Assembly: GCA_027025255.1 (NCBI GenBank)
Contig: JALVRC010000004.1
Span: forward strand, 1 to 21,458
Direction of reading: 5' to 3'
DNA from: Caldifarciminota bacterium
Lineage (GTDB): Bacteria; Hydrothermota; Tepidihabitantia; B3-TA06; JALVRC01
Length of the DNA stretch: 21,458 nucleotides
Shown here piece after piece: positions 7,106-15,163 of this stretch. The notes under the pieces were generated by a model, which saw only the letters and a program-made list of their open reading frames with translations, had not been told where the DNA came from and made no database searches. A program made the position numbers and the translations under genes. Position 1 is the first letter of the stretch. Each line of letters starts with the position of its first letter.

Positions 7106-7553
7106 AATAAATGGTAGCCTATCTGGCAAAGGTAAAACATTTGCCATAGTGGTTTCCCGTTTTAATGATACAATATCTGATAGATTACTCTCAGGAGCAC
7201 TTGATTGTCTTAAAAGACACGAAGCTAAAGAGGTTAAAGTATACAGAGTTCCTGGAGCATTTGAAATCCCTTCGTTAGTAGAAAAGATAAAAACGACAAA
7301 TGTCGATGCCATAATCTGTCTCGGAGCAGTTATAAGAGGAGAAACCCCTCATTTTGACTACGTTAGCAGCGAAGTGAGCAAAGGAATTGCTAAAGAAGCA
7401 CTTGAAAGTAAAATACCAATAATCTATGGCATTATAACAGCAGACACGATGGAACAAGCATTAGACAGAGCCGGGCTCAAAACAGGAAATCGTGGATGGG
7501 ACGCTGCATTATCTGCAATAGAAATGTCAAACCTCTACAATGAACTTGAATAA
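7092..7553 (+). CDS. ribH: 6,7-dimethyl-8-ribityllumazine synthase
   Basis: The 153-residue lumazine synthase condenses the DHBP made by RibBA with the pyrimidine intermediate. Motifs: SRFN (22-25), VPGAFEIP (53-60), GAVIRGETPHFDYV with the catalytic His87, and ITADTMEQALDRAG-x-K-x-GN near the C-terminus (usually LTT-x-TIEQA). Length is typical. The frame extends to a TTG at 7080, but GGAGG at 7082-7086 with proper spacing selects ATG 7092. It overlaps the end of ribBA by 14 bases and the start of nusB by 14 bases, so translation is coupled on both sides. Confidence 0.97.
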   Translation: MKISEINGSLSGKGKTFAIVVSRFNDTISDRLLSGALDCLKRHEAKEVKVYRVPGAFEIPSLVEKIKTTNVDAIICLGAVIRGETPHFDYVSSEVSKGIAKEALESKIPIIYGIITADTMEQALDRAGLKTGNRGWDAALSAIEMSNLYNELE

Positions 7554-7950
7554 AACTGCCAGGATAGTATTTTTTGAAGAACTCTATAGGTACGAACTTC
7601 TACAACAAAATACTATAACGTATACGGAGGATACAATTAAAAAAAGAAGATTGAAAGAAAACGCAATGGAATACCTTAATAAGGCTTCATACTGGTTTTT
7701 AAGAAACAAAAGTTATATAGACGCATACATTAAATCTTCAATTAAAAAACCTATTGACTATGCAAGAATGTCCGTCGTAGACAAATCAATCCTACGAATA
7801 GGTATAACAGAAATGTTCTACTTAGAAGATATTGTACCGCAGATAACTATTAAACAGATGGAAAATATTGCATCCATATATAGCACTGAAAATAGTATAA
7901 AATTTATTGGGGGGGTCTTAAGAACAGTTTATGAGGAATTAACAATATGA
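7540..7950 (+). CDS. nusB: Transcription antitermination factor NusB
   Basis: The 136-residue protein is all-helical as expected for NusB, which binds boxA RNA with NusE/S10 in rRNA antitermination. Recognisable family positions are the N-terminal ARIVFFEELYRYEL, the central 'PIDYARMSVVDKSILRIGITEMFYL' region, the 'VPQITIKQMENIA' step and KFIGGVLRTVYEEL at the end. ribH-nusB adjacency is very common in bacteria and supports the call. The start overlaps ribH by 14 bases without a good ribosome site, suggesting coupling. A run of seven G lies in codons near 7909-7916, in frame as given. The stop overlaps the phosphoesterase start by 4 bases. Confidence 0.93.
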   Translation: MNLNKTARIVFFEELYRYELLQQNTITYTEDTIKKRRLKENAMEYLNKASYWFLRNKSYIDAYIKSSIKKPIDYARMSVVDKSILRIGITEMFYLEDIVPQITIKQMENIASIYSTENSIKFIGGVLRTVYEELTI

Positions 7951-8675
7951 AAATAGCTATAATATCTGACGTACATTCAAATCTTTACGCTATGGAGACA
8001 GTTGTCTCTTACATAAATAATAACAAGATTGAATTTACCATTTCCGTAGGAGATCTCTTAGGATACGCGTGTTATCCAGAAGAAGTATATAAAGAATTAA
8101 TTAAACTTAAACATATAAGTATTATAGGGAATCATGACGCAGGTGTCATCGGTACAACTTCCATTGATTTATTCAACTATGCAGCCAAAAAAGCAATTAA
8201 TTGGACAAAGAAAAGAATAAGTAAAGAACTCAAAGAATATCTAAGCTCACTTAAATACAAAGAAATATACAATGAATTTACAGTAGTACATGGAACGTTC
8301 ATTTATCCTGAAAAATGGCACTATCTTTTAAATATAAGAGAAGCTGAAAATCAACTTAGATACTTAGATACGAGAATAGGTATTGTCGGACATTCTCATA
8401 TACCTTTTATTCTGGAAATTGATAAAAATAACAGTATAAAAAAAATAGAATCAAATGAATATATCTTAAAAAAAGACAGAAGGTATATTCTAAACCCTGG
8501 AAGTGTGGGACAACCAAGGGACAGAGATCCAAGACTCTCCTTCATGATTTTCAATGAAGATACCCATTTGCTTAAGCTCGTAAGATTAAAATATCCTCAT
8601 GAAAAAATGGCTGAGGATATAAAAAAAGCTGGTCTTCCAGAATTTCTGGGAAATAGATTGTTATATGGAACATAG
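7947..8675 (+). CDS. Calcineurin-like metallophosphoesterase (YfcE/MJ0936-like)
   Basis: This 242-residue enzyme has a complete two-metal phosphoesterase site: SDVHSN (Asp8, His10), VGDLLGY (Asp36), GNHD (Asn62, His63), VVHGTF (His115) and GHSHIPF (His149, His151). It is followed by the conserved NPGSVGQPRDRDPRLSF segment. These fit the small YfcE/MJ0936 group of cytoplasmic phosphodiesterases, whose natural substrates are mostly unknown. It overlaps nusB by 4 bases. Nothing in the sequence identifies the substrate. Confidence 0.92.
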   Translation: MKIAIISDVHSNLYAMETVVSYINNNKIEFTISVGDLLGYACYPEEVYKELIKLKHISIIGNHDAGVIGTTSIDLFNYAAKKAINWTKKRISKELKEYLSSLKYKEIYNEFTVVHGTFIYPEKWHYLLNIREAENQLRYLDTRIGIVGHSHIPFILEIDKNNSIKKIESNEYILKKDRRYILNPGSVGQPRDRDPRLSFMIFNEDTHLLKLVRLKYPHEKMAEDIKKAGLPEFLGNRLLYGT

Positions 8676-8684
8676 GAGGTAATA

Positions 8685-9764
8685 ATGAATGAGTATTTTG
8701 ATGTAAATATACAATCACTTAAAGATGCAGTAATAAATATCTTTAAAAAGTTAAATGTAAGTGAAGAAAACGCCTCAATTACTGCTGACGTTTTAATTGC
8801 AGCTGATAGGAGGGGAATAGCTTCACATGGTGTAGCTCGTCTAAGACGATACGTTAATGGAATCAAAAATGGAATAATAAAACCTGATGTTGAACCAACT
8901 ATAGAAAAGGAAACCCCCACTACTCTTCTAATTAACGGAAACGCTGGATTAGGGCAGGTAGTTGCCTATAAAACAATGAAAAAGGTAATTGAAAAAGCCG
9001 CTACAAATTTTGTAAGTATTGCTACTGTACATAATTCTAACCACTACGGAATTGCAGGATACTATTCAATGATGGCTCTACCAGATATGATAGGGATTTC
9101 CTATACTAATTCAGCTCCTCTTGTTGTACCAACATTTGCAAAAAGTATGGCAATAGGTACAAATCCCATGAGTATTGCAGTCCCAACAAACAAGGAAAAA
9201 CCTTATGTGTTGGATATGGCAACTTCTACTGTTCCTCGCGGTAAACTTGAAGTATATAACAGAAGAGAAAAAAACATACCACTCTCATGGGCAGTTGATG
9301 AAAACGGTATCCCTACTGATAATCCGGGAAAAGTACTCAAGAACCTTTTAAATAGAGCAGGTGGCGGTCTTTTACCATTAGGAGGCGCAGGAGAAGAAAA
9401 CAGCGGATACAAAGGATATGGACTCGGCATGATGGTTGATATATTTACAGGAATTCTATCAGGAGGCAGTTTCGGGTTAAATGTTTACGGGAAAAAACAA
9501 GCACCACCAGATGTATGCCATTATTTCATGGCGATAAACCCGGAAGCCTTTGTCTCCTTAGATGAATTAAAAAATAATATGGATGAATACATTTCAATGA
9601 TAAAAAAACTTCCTAAACAAGAAAATCAGGAAAAAATATTCATTGCCGGCGAAAAAGAATACGAGAATGAAGAGAAATTTAAAACTAACGTATCTCTTTA
9701 TCACAAGGTTTATAACGATATCAAGGATATCGCTCGAGAAATAGGTATTACAATTAACATATGA
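8685..9764 (+). CDS. Malate/L-lactate dehydrogenase family (Ldh_2 type) oxidoreductase
   Basis: The 359-residue protein belongs to the MDH/LDH type 2 family, distinct from Rossmann-fold MDH. Visible signatures are ADRRGIASHGVARLRRY near residue 40, NGNAGLGQVVA, the catalytic-His segment NSNHYGIAGYYSMMAL near 120-135, GTNPMSIAVPT and VLDMATSTVPRGKLEV, and GYKGYGLGMMVDI. The family oxidises 2-hydroxyacids (malate, lactate, sulfolactate, ureidoglycolate) with NAD(P); the specific substrate cannot be fixed from sequence. AGGAGG at 8674-8679 gives a good start. It overlaps the TldE-like gene by 4 bases. Cytoplasmic. Confidence 0.93.
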   Translation: MNEYFDVNIQSLKDAVINIFKKLNVSEENASITADVLIAADRRGIASHGVARLRRYVNGIKNGIIKPDVEPTIEKETPTTLLINGNAGLGQVVAYKTMKKVIEKAATNFVSIATVHNSNHYGIAGYYSMMALPDMIGISYTNSAPLVVPTFAKSMAIGTNPMSIAVPTNKEKPYVLDMATSTVPRGKLEVYNRREKNIPLSWAVDENGIPTDNPGKVLKNLLNRAGGGLLPLGGAGEENSGYKGYGLGMMVDIFTGILSGGSFGLNVYGKKQAPPDVCHYFMAINPEAFVSLDELKNNMDEYISMIKKLPKQENQEKIFIAGEKEYENEEKFKTNVSLYHKVYNDIKDIAREIGITINI

Positions 9765-11119
9765 TGGTAGGGAAAGATAAGATAGAAAAACTTGCTAAAG
9801 GTGTATTTACCAAATTTCCCAAGAAACGCATTCATATGACTTTCATTAGCTATAGAACATCAGTAACAAAATTTTCAGGAAACGATGTTAATCATCATGT
9901 AGATGAGGTTAATCAAAAGGTTTACGTAACGTTAGCTCTGGGCAAGAGACTGGGGTTGGTTTCTACTAATCAGGTATCCCATAGAATTTTAAATGATATT
10001 GTTGCCCAGGCTGAAACCATTGCAAGACAACAAAAAGAAACCCCTGGATTTACAGGATTTATAAAAACCAAACATTCAAATTATGAAAAGACAGCAGCTT
10101 TTCATACAAGAACAGGGAATCTATCCCCACACAAAAGAATAGAAATAGCCAAGTTCTTAATAGATTCTGCAAAAGCTGCTAAGAATCAAGCTTTTGGCAT
10201 AGTAGCCAACGGATTTCTGGAAGTAGGAGTTGTGAATTCTGCAGGTACTGATGCTTACAGTAGAATTAGCTTTACACATTCTTCTATTGTTCTTAAAAAA
10301 GATTATAAAACAATCTATGGAGAAGTCACAAGCTCTCTTGCAGAGAATCTTAAATACGAAAGGATGATACAACGCTTGATAGAGACATTAAATAGTACAG
10401 GGGTGGAAAAAACATCCATAAAAAAAGGTAGATACAAAGTCATTATAGCTCCAGAAGCTATGTTTGATATTATAAAACTTTTAAGTAAAGGATTTAGAGC
10501 TAATTCATATCATGAAGACCAATCATTTCTTAAACACAAACTTGGAGAGAAAGTCTTTTCTAAAGCGCTTAATATCTATGACGACCCTTCTTGTGAAGAT
10601 TTGTTCCCTTTCCCTTTTGATATGGAAGGTACCATAAAGAAACCTTTGAAAATAATAGAGAATGGCATTCTTAAAAATGTTCTTTACGATACAATCACAG
10701 CTAAAAGATTTAATGCAAAGCCAACTGGACATGGATGTATTATGCCTTTACCAGGAGGGATGCCTTACCATCTAATAATGCAACCAGGAGAAACACAACT
10801 TGATGAGATTTTAAAAAAACATAATAAAATTATATTTATAAACAAATTCCAAGATCTACACTTCACTGATTACAGTAAAGGCAATATATCAGGAATAACA
10901 AGAAATTTCTCTGTAATATATGACAATGGTAAAGAAAAAGAGATTTTAACCCCTATGATATTTAATGGTAATATAATAGAAATGTTTAATAATATTGTTG
11001 ATATCTCCAAAGAAAGTGAAGTAGTGGGCAAACCTCTTGGTATCGACGTTATATTCCCAAAGGTTAGCAAATTACCATACACCGTAATAAAAGATGTCCT
11101 ATTAATACCTTTTGTCTGA
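9761..11119 (+). CDS. PmbA/TldE-like protein of the TldD/PmbA family
   Basis: The 452-residue protein matches the family along its length. The N-terminal region (SYRTSVTKFSGNDVNHHVDEV) resembles the substrate-proximal half, then SFLKHKLGEKVFS with IYDDP (residues 255-276), FPFDMEGTIKKPLKIIENGILKNVLYDT (with family D-x-EG and G-x-L-x-x-x-LYD), and the C-terminal strands. The family contains TldD, a zinc protease with HExxxH, and the non-catalytic partner PmbA/TldE. Here the nearest place reads H251-E252-DQSFLK-H259, without a His four residues after HE, so the protein is probably the TldE-type subunit or inactive. No TldD partner is in the window. Start ATG 9761 overlaps the dehydrogenase stop by 4 bases; ATG 9764 is an alternative. 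Confidence 0.9.
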   Translation: MMVGKDKIEKLAKGVFTKFPKKRIHMTFISYRTSVTKFSGNDVNHHVDEVNQKVYVTLALGKRLGLVSTNQVSHRILNDIVAQAETIARQQKETPGFTGFIKTKHSNYEKTAAFHTRTGNLSPHKRIEIAKFLIDSAKAAKNQAFGIVANGFLEVGVVNSAGTDAYSRISFTHSSIVLKKDYKTIYGEVTSSLAENLKYERMIQRLIETLNSTGVEKTSIKKGRYKVIIAPEAMFDIIKLLSKGFRANSYHEDQSFLKHKLGEKVFSKALNIYDDPSCEDLFPFPFDMEGTIKKPLKIIENGILKNVLYDTITAKRFNAKPTGHGCIMPLPGGMPYHLIMQPGETQLDEILKKHNKIIFINKFQDLHFTDYSKGNISGITRNFSVIYDNGKEKEILTPMIFNGNIIEMFNNIVDISKESEVVGKPLGIDVIFPKVSKLPYTVIKDVLLIPFV

Positions 11120-11126
11120 AAAAAAA

Positions 11127-12083
11127 ATGAAAAGAGCTCTCGTTTTATACTCAGGTGGTCTTGACTCTATTTTAACTGTGGAAATCCTTTTAAGAGAAGG
11201 TTTTACTGTTAGTGCATACCATGCCATCTTACCTTTTGAAGATAAACCCATAAATTTCTCACATCTTTTTTCAAAAGACATTACAATAATTAAAGATAAC
11301 ATAAGCATGAAAGAATACAAAAATGTTCTATTAAATCCTAAATTTGGGTATGGGAAAGCACTCAATCCTTGTATAGATTGTAAGATATTCATTTTTAAAA
11401 GAGCAAAACAGATATTTGAAGATAAGGGATACGATGTTTTTGCTACCGGGGAAGTGGCTGGAGAAAGACCTATGAGCCAGAGATTCCGGGCATTAAATAT
11501 AATTGAAGAGCAAACAAATCTCAGAAGAAAAATATTAAGACCACTTTCTGCAAAAGTTTTACCGCAAACTATTTATGAAGAAAAAGGTATAGTTGAAAGA
11601 GCTCATCTCTATGGCATAAAAGGTCGTAAAAGAGATATTCAAATAGAACTTGCAAAAGAATTCAATGTGCGGTATTATCCACAGCCAGCAGGAGGGTGTC
11701 TTTTAACTGATAAAGAAATAGCAAAAAGACTTAAACAATTCATCAAAAGAAAAATTCCCATAACAAACACAGTTGCAAAACTCATAAACAGAGGCAGAAT
11801 TTTCCCGTTTGAAAATGGGATTCTCCTTGTAGGGAGAAATGAGTACGATAACAAAAAGATAGAAATATATAAAGACAAACACATACTACTCTATCCTTCC
11901 CATAGAAAAGGTCCCAATGGTATTATTTTTGGACAAATTAACTTAGAACTTGCCGGTGCAATTATTGCCAGATACTCAGATAACAATCTGAATACAGATA
12001 TAATAGTAGAAAAGAATAACTATAAAGATACCTTAAATGTGAGGCCTTTATCAAAACAAGAAACCCGTTCTCTTATACTTTAA
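11127..12083 (+). CDS. PP-loop ATPase, MnmA-like tRNA thiolation enzyme
   Basis: The 318-residue protein has the ATP pyrophosphatase loop YSGGLDS (8-14), NPCIDCKIFIFKRA with Cys82 and Cys85, FATGEVAGERPMSQ (105-118) and PAGGCLLTD with Cys191. The NPC and GGC cysteines correspond to the two catalytic cysteines of MnmA/TrmU 2-thiouridine synthases, so it probably thiolates a tRNA base (2-thio or 4-thio). The last 110 residues do not look like the usual MnmA C-terminal barrel. LLVGRNEYDNKKIE and LLYPSHRKGPNG recall the DUF814/NFACT-R-type RNA-binding domain found on related PP-loop proteins. A TTG at 11112 is in frame, but ATG 11127 leads directly into the motif; neither has a clear ribosome site, and the TldE stop is 7 bases upstream. 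Confidence 0.85.
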   Translation: MKRALVLYSGGLDSILTVEILLREGFTVSAYHAILPFEDKPINFSHLFSKDITIIKDNISMKEYKNVLLNPKFGYGKALNPCIDCKIFIFKRAKQIFEDKGYDVFATGEVAGERPMSQRFRALNIIEEQTNLRRKILRPLSAKVLPQTIYEEKGIVERAHLYGIKGRKRDIQIELAKEFNVRYYPQPAGGCLLTDKEIAKRLKQFIKRKIPITNTVAKLINRGRIFPFENGILLVGRNEYDNKKIEIYKDKHILLYPSHRKGPNGIIFGQINLELAGAIIARYSDNNLNTDIIVEKNNYKDTLNVRPLSKQETRSLIL

Positions 12084-12092
12084 ATAAACGAG
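12077..12092 (+). repeat. 16-base junction motif, copy 1
   Basis: ACTTTAAATAAACGAG spans the stop codon of the thiolase gene and the region before the ktrB frame. It matches 15 of 16 bases with the copy at 14091-14106, which also spans a stop codon before a downstream frame lacking a good start. Confidence 0.6.
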
Positions 12093-12094
12093 CC

Positions 12095-13414
12095 ATTAAT
12101 CCAGCCAAATTTATTGTTACAGGTTATTTATTAGCTATACTTTTAGGCTCTCTTATACTTCTTTTCCCATTTATGCATAAAACTGAACTTTCTTTTATAG
12201 ATTCACTTTTTACCTCTACTTCCTCTATTTGTGTAACCGGATTAATTGTTAAAAATACTGCAACTGATTTCACACTATACGGTAAACTATTCATACTATT
12301 CTTAATCCAGATTGGTGGTATTGGATATATGACCATTTCAGCCAGTATACTTTATCTATTTAAAAAGAATCTGCCTATCTCTCAAAGATTAATTGTAAAA
12401 CAGGCCATAAGCTATCTTTCTTATAATAATTTAAAAAGATTTGCTTTCAATATTATAAAGGTTACTTTTGTCTTTGAGTTAATAGGTTTCATTCTTCTTA
12501 GCAGTTATCTGTTTATTTTTAAACAGTTTCCCCTTAATAAAGCTCTTTTCCATGGACTATTCCACTCTGTATCTGCCTTCTGCAATGCAGGATTTTCAAG
12601 CTTTGCTGACAATATGAGTGGATTTTCCAAAGATATTTTCTTTCCATTTATAGTGTCCTTTTTATTTATCTCAGGAGGTATCGGATTCCTTGTTATAAGT
12701 GACATATATAGGAAACTCCGAGGCAAGGTTCATAGACTTACATACCATTCACGTATTGTACTCACATTTACTACTATTCTATTAATACTTGGTACCATTG
12801 GTTACTTTTTCTCACTTCCAACCCAGAACATACCTTCACGCATAACTATCTCATTTTTTCATGCTGCCACCCCAAGAACAGCAGGATTCAACCTTATTTC
12901 CGTCGCCTCTTTACCTTTCTCAATTATCTTTATAACAATGATATTAATGTTTATAGGTGGAAGTTCAGGAGGAACAGCAGGTGGAGTTAAAATCCCATCA
13001 ATAGCTATAATTATCGCCGAAATAAAAAGAGTTTTAAAAGGAGAGAAAAATACTATCCTTTTCAGTAAAAGGGTTGATGAAAATCTTGTGAGACGCGCAT
13101 CAACTCTTATAATAATATCCAGTGCTTTCGTCCTGTCTATAATATTCCTGCTCGATCTTACCAATGTCAATACAGGTTCTATACTTAACAAAACATTTGA
13201 GGTATTTTCAGCTTTTGGCACTGTTGGACTGTCTCTTGGGAGTAAAATTAGACCTCTTTTATCATTTTCTACTGATTTAAACACGTATGGGAAATTATTA
13301 ATAGTAATCGCCATGTTCGGAGGAAAAGTTGGAACATTATCAATTGGAACTGCCTTCTTTTTCAACAAAGAAAGAAGGGCAATTCCAGGAAAAGGAGAAA
13401 TTATAATAGAATGA
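12095..13414 (+). CDS. ktrB: Potassium uptake channel subunit KtrB/TrkH family
   Basis: This membrane protein has the four pore loops of the TrkH/KtrB family, each with its filter Gly: SSICVTGL, AFCNAGF, PRTAGFN and GTVGLSLG. GIGFLVISD and GGSSGGTAGGVKIPS are further landmarks. The first canonical start, ATG 12173, would remove the conserved first helix. In-frame codons upstream give NPAKFIVTGYLLAILLGSLI then LLFPFMHK, which aligns with KtrB N-termini (PPQVLAIGFF...LLMLP). Between the stop at 12023 and 12173 there is no ATG, GTG or TTG in this frame. The start is therefore non-canonical; I placed it at ATT 12095, with TTA 12080 and ATT 12113 as alternatives. ktrA overlaps by 4 bases, so channel and regulator are coupled. 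Confidence 0.93.
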   Translation: MNPAKFIVTGYLLAILLGSLILLFPFMHKTELSFIDSLFTSTSSICVTGLIVKNTATDFTLYGKLFILFLIQIGGIGYMTISASILYLFKKNLPISQRLIVKQAISYLSYNNLKRFAFNIIKVTFVFELIGFILLSSYLFIFKQFPLNKALFHGLFHSVSAFCNAGFSSFADNMSGFSKDIFFPFIVSFLFISGGIGFLVISDIYRKLRGKVHRLTYHSRIVLTFTTILLILGTIGYFFSLPTQNIPSRITISFFHAATPRTAGFNLISVASLPFSIIFITMILMFIGGSSGGTAGGVKIPSIAIIIAEIKRVLKGEKNTILFSKRVDENLVRRASTLIIISSAFVLSIIFLLDLTNVNTGSILNKTFEVFSAFGTVGLSLGSKIRPLLSFSTDLNTYGKLLIVIAMFGGKVGTLSIGTAFFFNKERRAIPGKGEIIIE

Positions 13415-14097
13415 TTGACAATATAGCTGTTATAGGGCTTGGAGGTTTTGGCAAAGCATTAGTGCTTGCTCTTGCCAGGAGAGGGAAAGAAGTCCTCGCC
13501 ATAGATAAAGAACAATCCATAGTTGATGATATTTCCTCAACTGTATCTCACAGCTTTACACTTGATGCCACAGACGGCAACGCTCTTATAGAGACCGGTA
13601 TTCAGGAAATGGATATCGCTATTGTGTCAGTTGGAGAGCTGGATCAGAGCTTACTTATAACAATGTTATTAAAAGAAATTGGCATAAAGGAAGTATGGGT
13701 CAAGGCAAATGATAAACTCCATAATAGGCTTCTTGAGAAAATAGGAGCAGATAAAATATTTCAACCTGAATTAGATATGGCAGAAAGAATTACAAGTATG
13801 ATTATAAACCCCAATATATCTGATATAATTTCTTTCCCAGAAGGAGTTAAACTTGTTGAAATCAAAGCTAAGCCAAGTATGGTTGGTAAGACATTAAAAA
13901 GCATGGATTTTAGAAGAAACTACGGAGTAAACATTATTGCTATAAAAAGGCTTGTAAATTTTGTGAGTAAGGACAACCTTATAGATTCACATTATCAGGT
14001 GAATACTGTACCTGGAGGCGATGATATTATAGAAGAAGGAGATATTCTCTTTATAATAGGAAAGGAGGAAGAATTAAAGAAACTAACAAAACTTTAA
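13411..14097 (+). CDS. ktrA: Potassium channel regulatory subunit KtrA (RCK protein)
   Basis: The 228-residue cytoplasmic protein has one RCK_N Rossmann domain (VIGLGGFG at 7-14, AIDKE ending strand 2, so NAD/ATP binding) and one RCK_C domain from about residue 140 (KLVEIKA, GVNIIAIKR, EEGDILFIIG). One RCK pair is the KtrA size; TrkA has two. It forms the ring gating KtrB. It starts inside the ktrB stop (ATGA) with AAAGGAG about ten bases before. An AAAGGAGG at 14061-14068 near its end may serve the next gene. Confidence 0.94.
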   Translation: MIDNIAVIGLGGFGKALVLALARRGKEVLAIDKEQSIVDDISSTVSHSFTLDATDGNALIETGIQEMDIAIVSVGELDQSLLITMLLKEIGIKEVWVKANDKLHNRLLEKIGADKIFQPELDMAERITSMIINPNISDIISFPEGVKLVEIKAKPSMVGKTLKSMDFRRNYGVNIIAIKRLVNFVSKDNLIDSHYQVNTVPGGDDIIEEGDILFIIGKEEELKKLTKL

Positions 14098-14106
14098 ACA
14101 AACGAG
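14091..14106 (+). repeat. 16-base junction motif, copy 2
   Basis: ACTTTAAACAAACGAG spans the ktrA stop codon (14095-14097) and the space before the TPR gene. It differs from the copy at 12077-12092 by one base (C for T). In both copies the downstream gene's frame reads Thr-Leu-Asn-Lys-Arg through the motif. Confidence 0.6.
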
Positions 14107-14117
14107 AACTTATTGAA

Positions 14118-14345
14118 ATGGTCGAATTCTATCTATTAAATAAAAGGTATACTCAAGCGATAAAAATTGTTGAGAAACTCAAAGAGAATTTCGAAAGAGA
14201 AGCAATTTTTCTTTACTATGAGGGAATGTGTTATGAAGGGCTAAGAGAAATAGACAAAGCAAGAGAGTCGTATAGAGAAGCACTTGATATCAACCCGAAT
14301 ATGGAAAAAGCCAAAGAACATCTAAAAAGGATTATAAACATATGA
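14118..14345 (+). CDS. Small tetratricopeptide (TPR) repeat protein
   Basis: This is at least 75 residues long: one clear TPR hairpin (AIFLYYEGMCYEGLREIDKARESYREALDINPN, with the family positions L/Y, G, Y, A, A, P) preceded by a further helix pair (LLNKRYTQAIKIVEKL). The reading frame looks coding before the ATG: residues NKRELIE continue the first helix. AAAGGAGG (14061-14068) stands four bases before an in-frame ATT at 14073, so the true start may be non-canonical and 15 codons earlier, inside ktrA. The MEMO gene begins within its stop (ATGA, 14342). A protein-protein adaptor role is likely, partner unknown. Confidence 0.8.
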   Translation: MVEFYLLNKRYTQAIKIVEKLKENFEREAIFLYYEGMCYEGLREIDKARESYREALDINPNMEKAKEHLKRIINI

Positions 14346-15163
14346 GACAGGCAAAACATGCGGGCATTTTTTATCCTTCTGATAAAGAAGATCTTACAGA
14401 TCTTATAAATAGATTTTTTGAAAATATAAAAACAAAAGAAATCATAAAACCCATAGCAGGAATTGTACCACATGCAGGATATATATACTCAGGACAAACA
14501 GCTTCATACATTTTTAAAACGTTAAAAGAATACAAGTCAGAAATTAACTCTGTAGCAATAATCGGACCAAATCACTACATATCTGAACAGGGCCTTGCCG
14601 TTTACCCGGAAGGCAGCTGGCTCGCTCCCAATGGAGAAATATCTGTCGCAAACAAATTAACAAAAGAGATAAAAAGTCTTTTCTCAGTAAAAAATGACAG
14701 TTTTTATTTTTCTTTCGAACACTCAATAGAAGTTCAGATACCATTTCTTATACATATTGGCATAGAGAGGATTGTTCCCATAATAATGCTCTCTCAAACG
14801 GAAAAAGACATTATACATCTTTCTGAAATTGTTAAATATCTTTTAAAAAACAACACATTCATACTTATATCAAGTGATCTATACCATGGTTATTCTTACA
14901 GTGAATGCAGAAGCACTGATGAGGCTACAATAAATGCGATTTTAAACAGTAACGGCAAAAATTTCTTAGATGGATTTCTATCTAACAAATATATGGCCTG
15001 TGGTGGAGGTGGAATTGCAGCATTTCTTCTCTCAGAGAACAAATATAAACCATATCTACTTCATTATACTAATAGTGGCGACGTGAGTGGTAATCGTAGT
15101 GATTATATTGTAGGGTATTCCTCAATTATTTTTGAAGGAGATAAAAATGCTAACAAAAAATGA
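14342..15163 (+). CDS. amrB: MEMO family protein (AmmeMemoRadiSam system protein B)
   Basis: The 273-residue protein has the family marks RQAKHAGIFYP, PHAGYIYSG (His44), GPNHY (His78), EHSIEVQIPFL (His127), SSDLYHG (His182), a CGGGG turn (Cys220) and SGDVSG...VGYSSIIF. In human MEMO1, His49, His81 and Cys244 line the pocket homologous to class III extradiol dioxygenases; the equivalents here (His44, His78, Cys220) are present. The AMMECR1 family gene follows with a 17-base overlap, giving the usual AmmeMemoRadiSam pair. The radical-SAM partner is not in this window. The biochemical function of the bacterial system is not established. Confidence 0.94.
   Translation: MRQAKHAGIFYPSDKEDLTDLINRFFENIKTKEIIKPIAGIVPHAGYIYSGQTASYIFKTLKEYKSEINSVAIIGPNHYISEQGLAVYPEGSWLAPNGEISVANKLTKEIKSLFSVKNDSFYFSFEHSIEVQIPFLIHIGIERIVPIIMLSQTEKDIIHLSEIVKYLLKNNTFILISSDLYHGYSYSECRSTDEATINAILNSNGKNFLDGFLSNKYMACGGGGIAAFLLSENKYKPYLLHYTNSGDVSGNRSDYIVGYSSIIFEGDKNANKK

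Noticed and set aside
7909..7917. Run of seven G in nusB as a phase-variation tract
   Set aside because: It encodes Gly-Gly in the conserved KFIGGVL segment and the frame is correct; an essential gene is an unlikely switch.
12859..13368. Open frame of 169 codons on the minus strand
   Set aside because: Antisense to ktrB pore loops; composition is a mirror of the real coding strand and there is no ribosome site.
14093..14099. T-TTA-AAC heptamer resembling a -1 frameshift slippery site at the ktrA end
   Set aside because: The ktrA frame reads CTT TAA here, not TTA AAC, so tRNAs cannot re-pair after a -1 shift; no downstream pseudoknot is evident.
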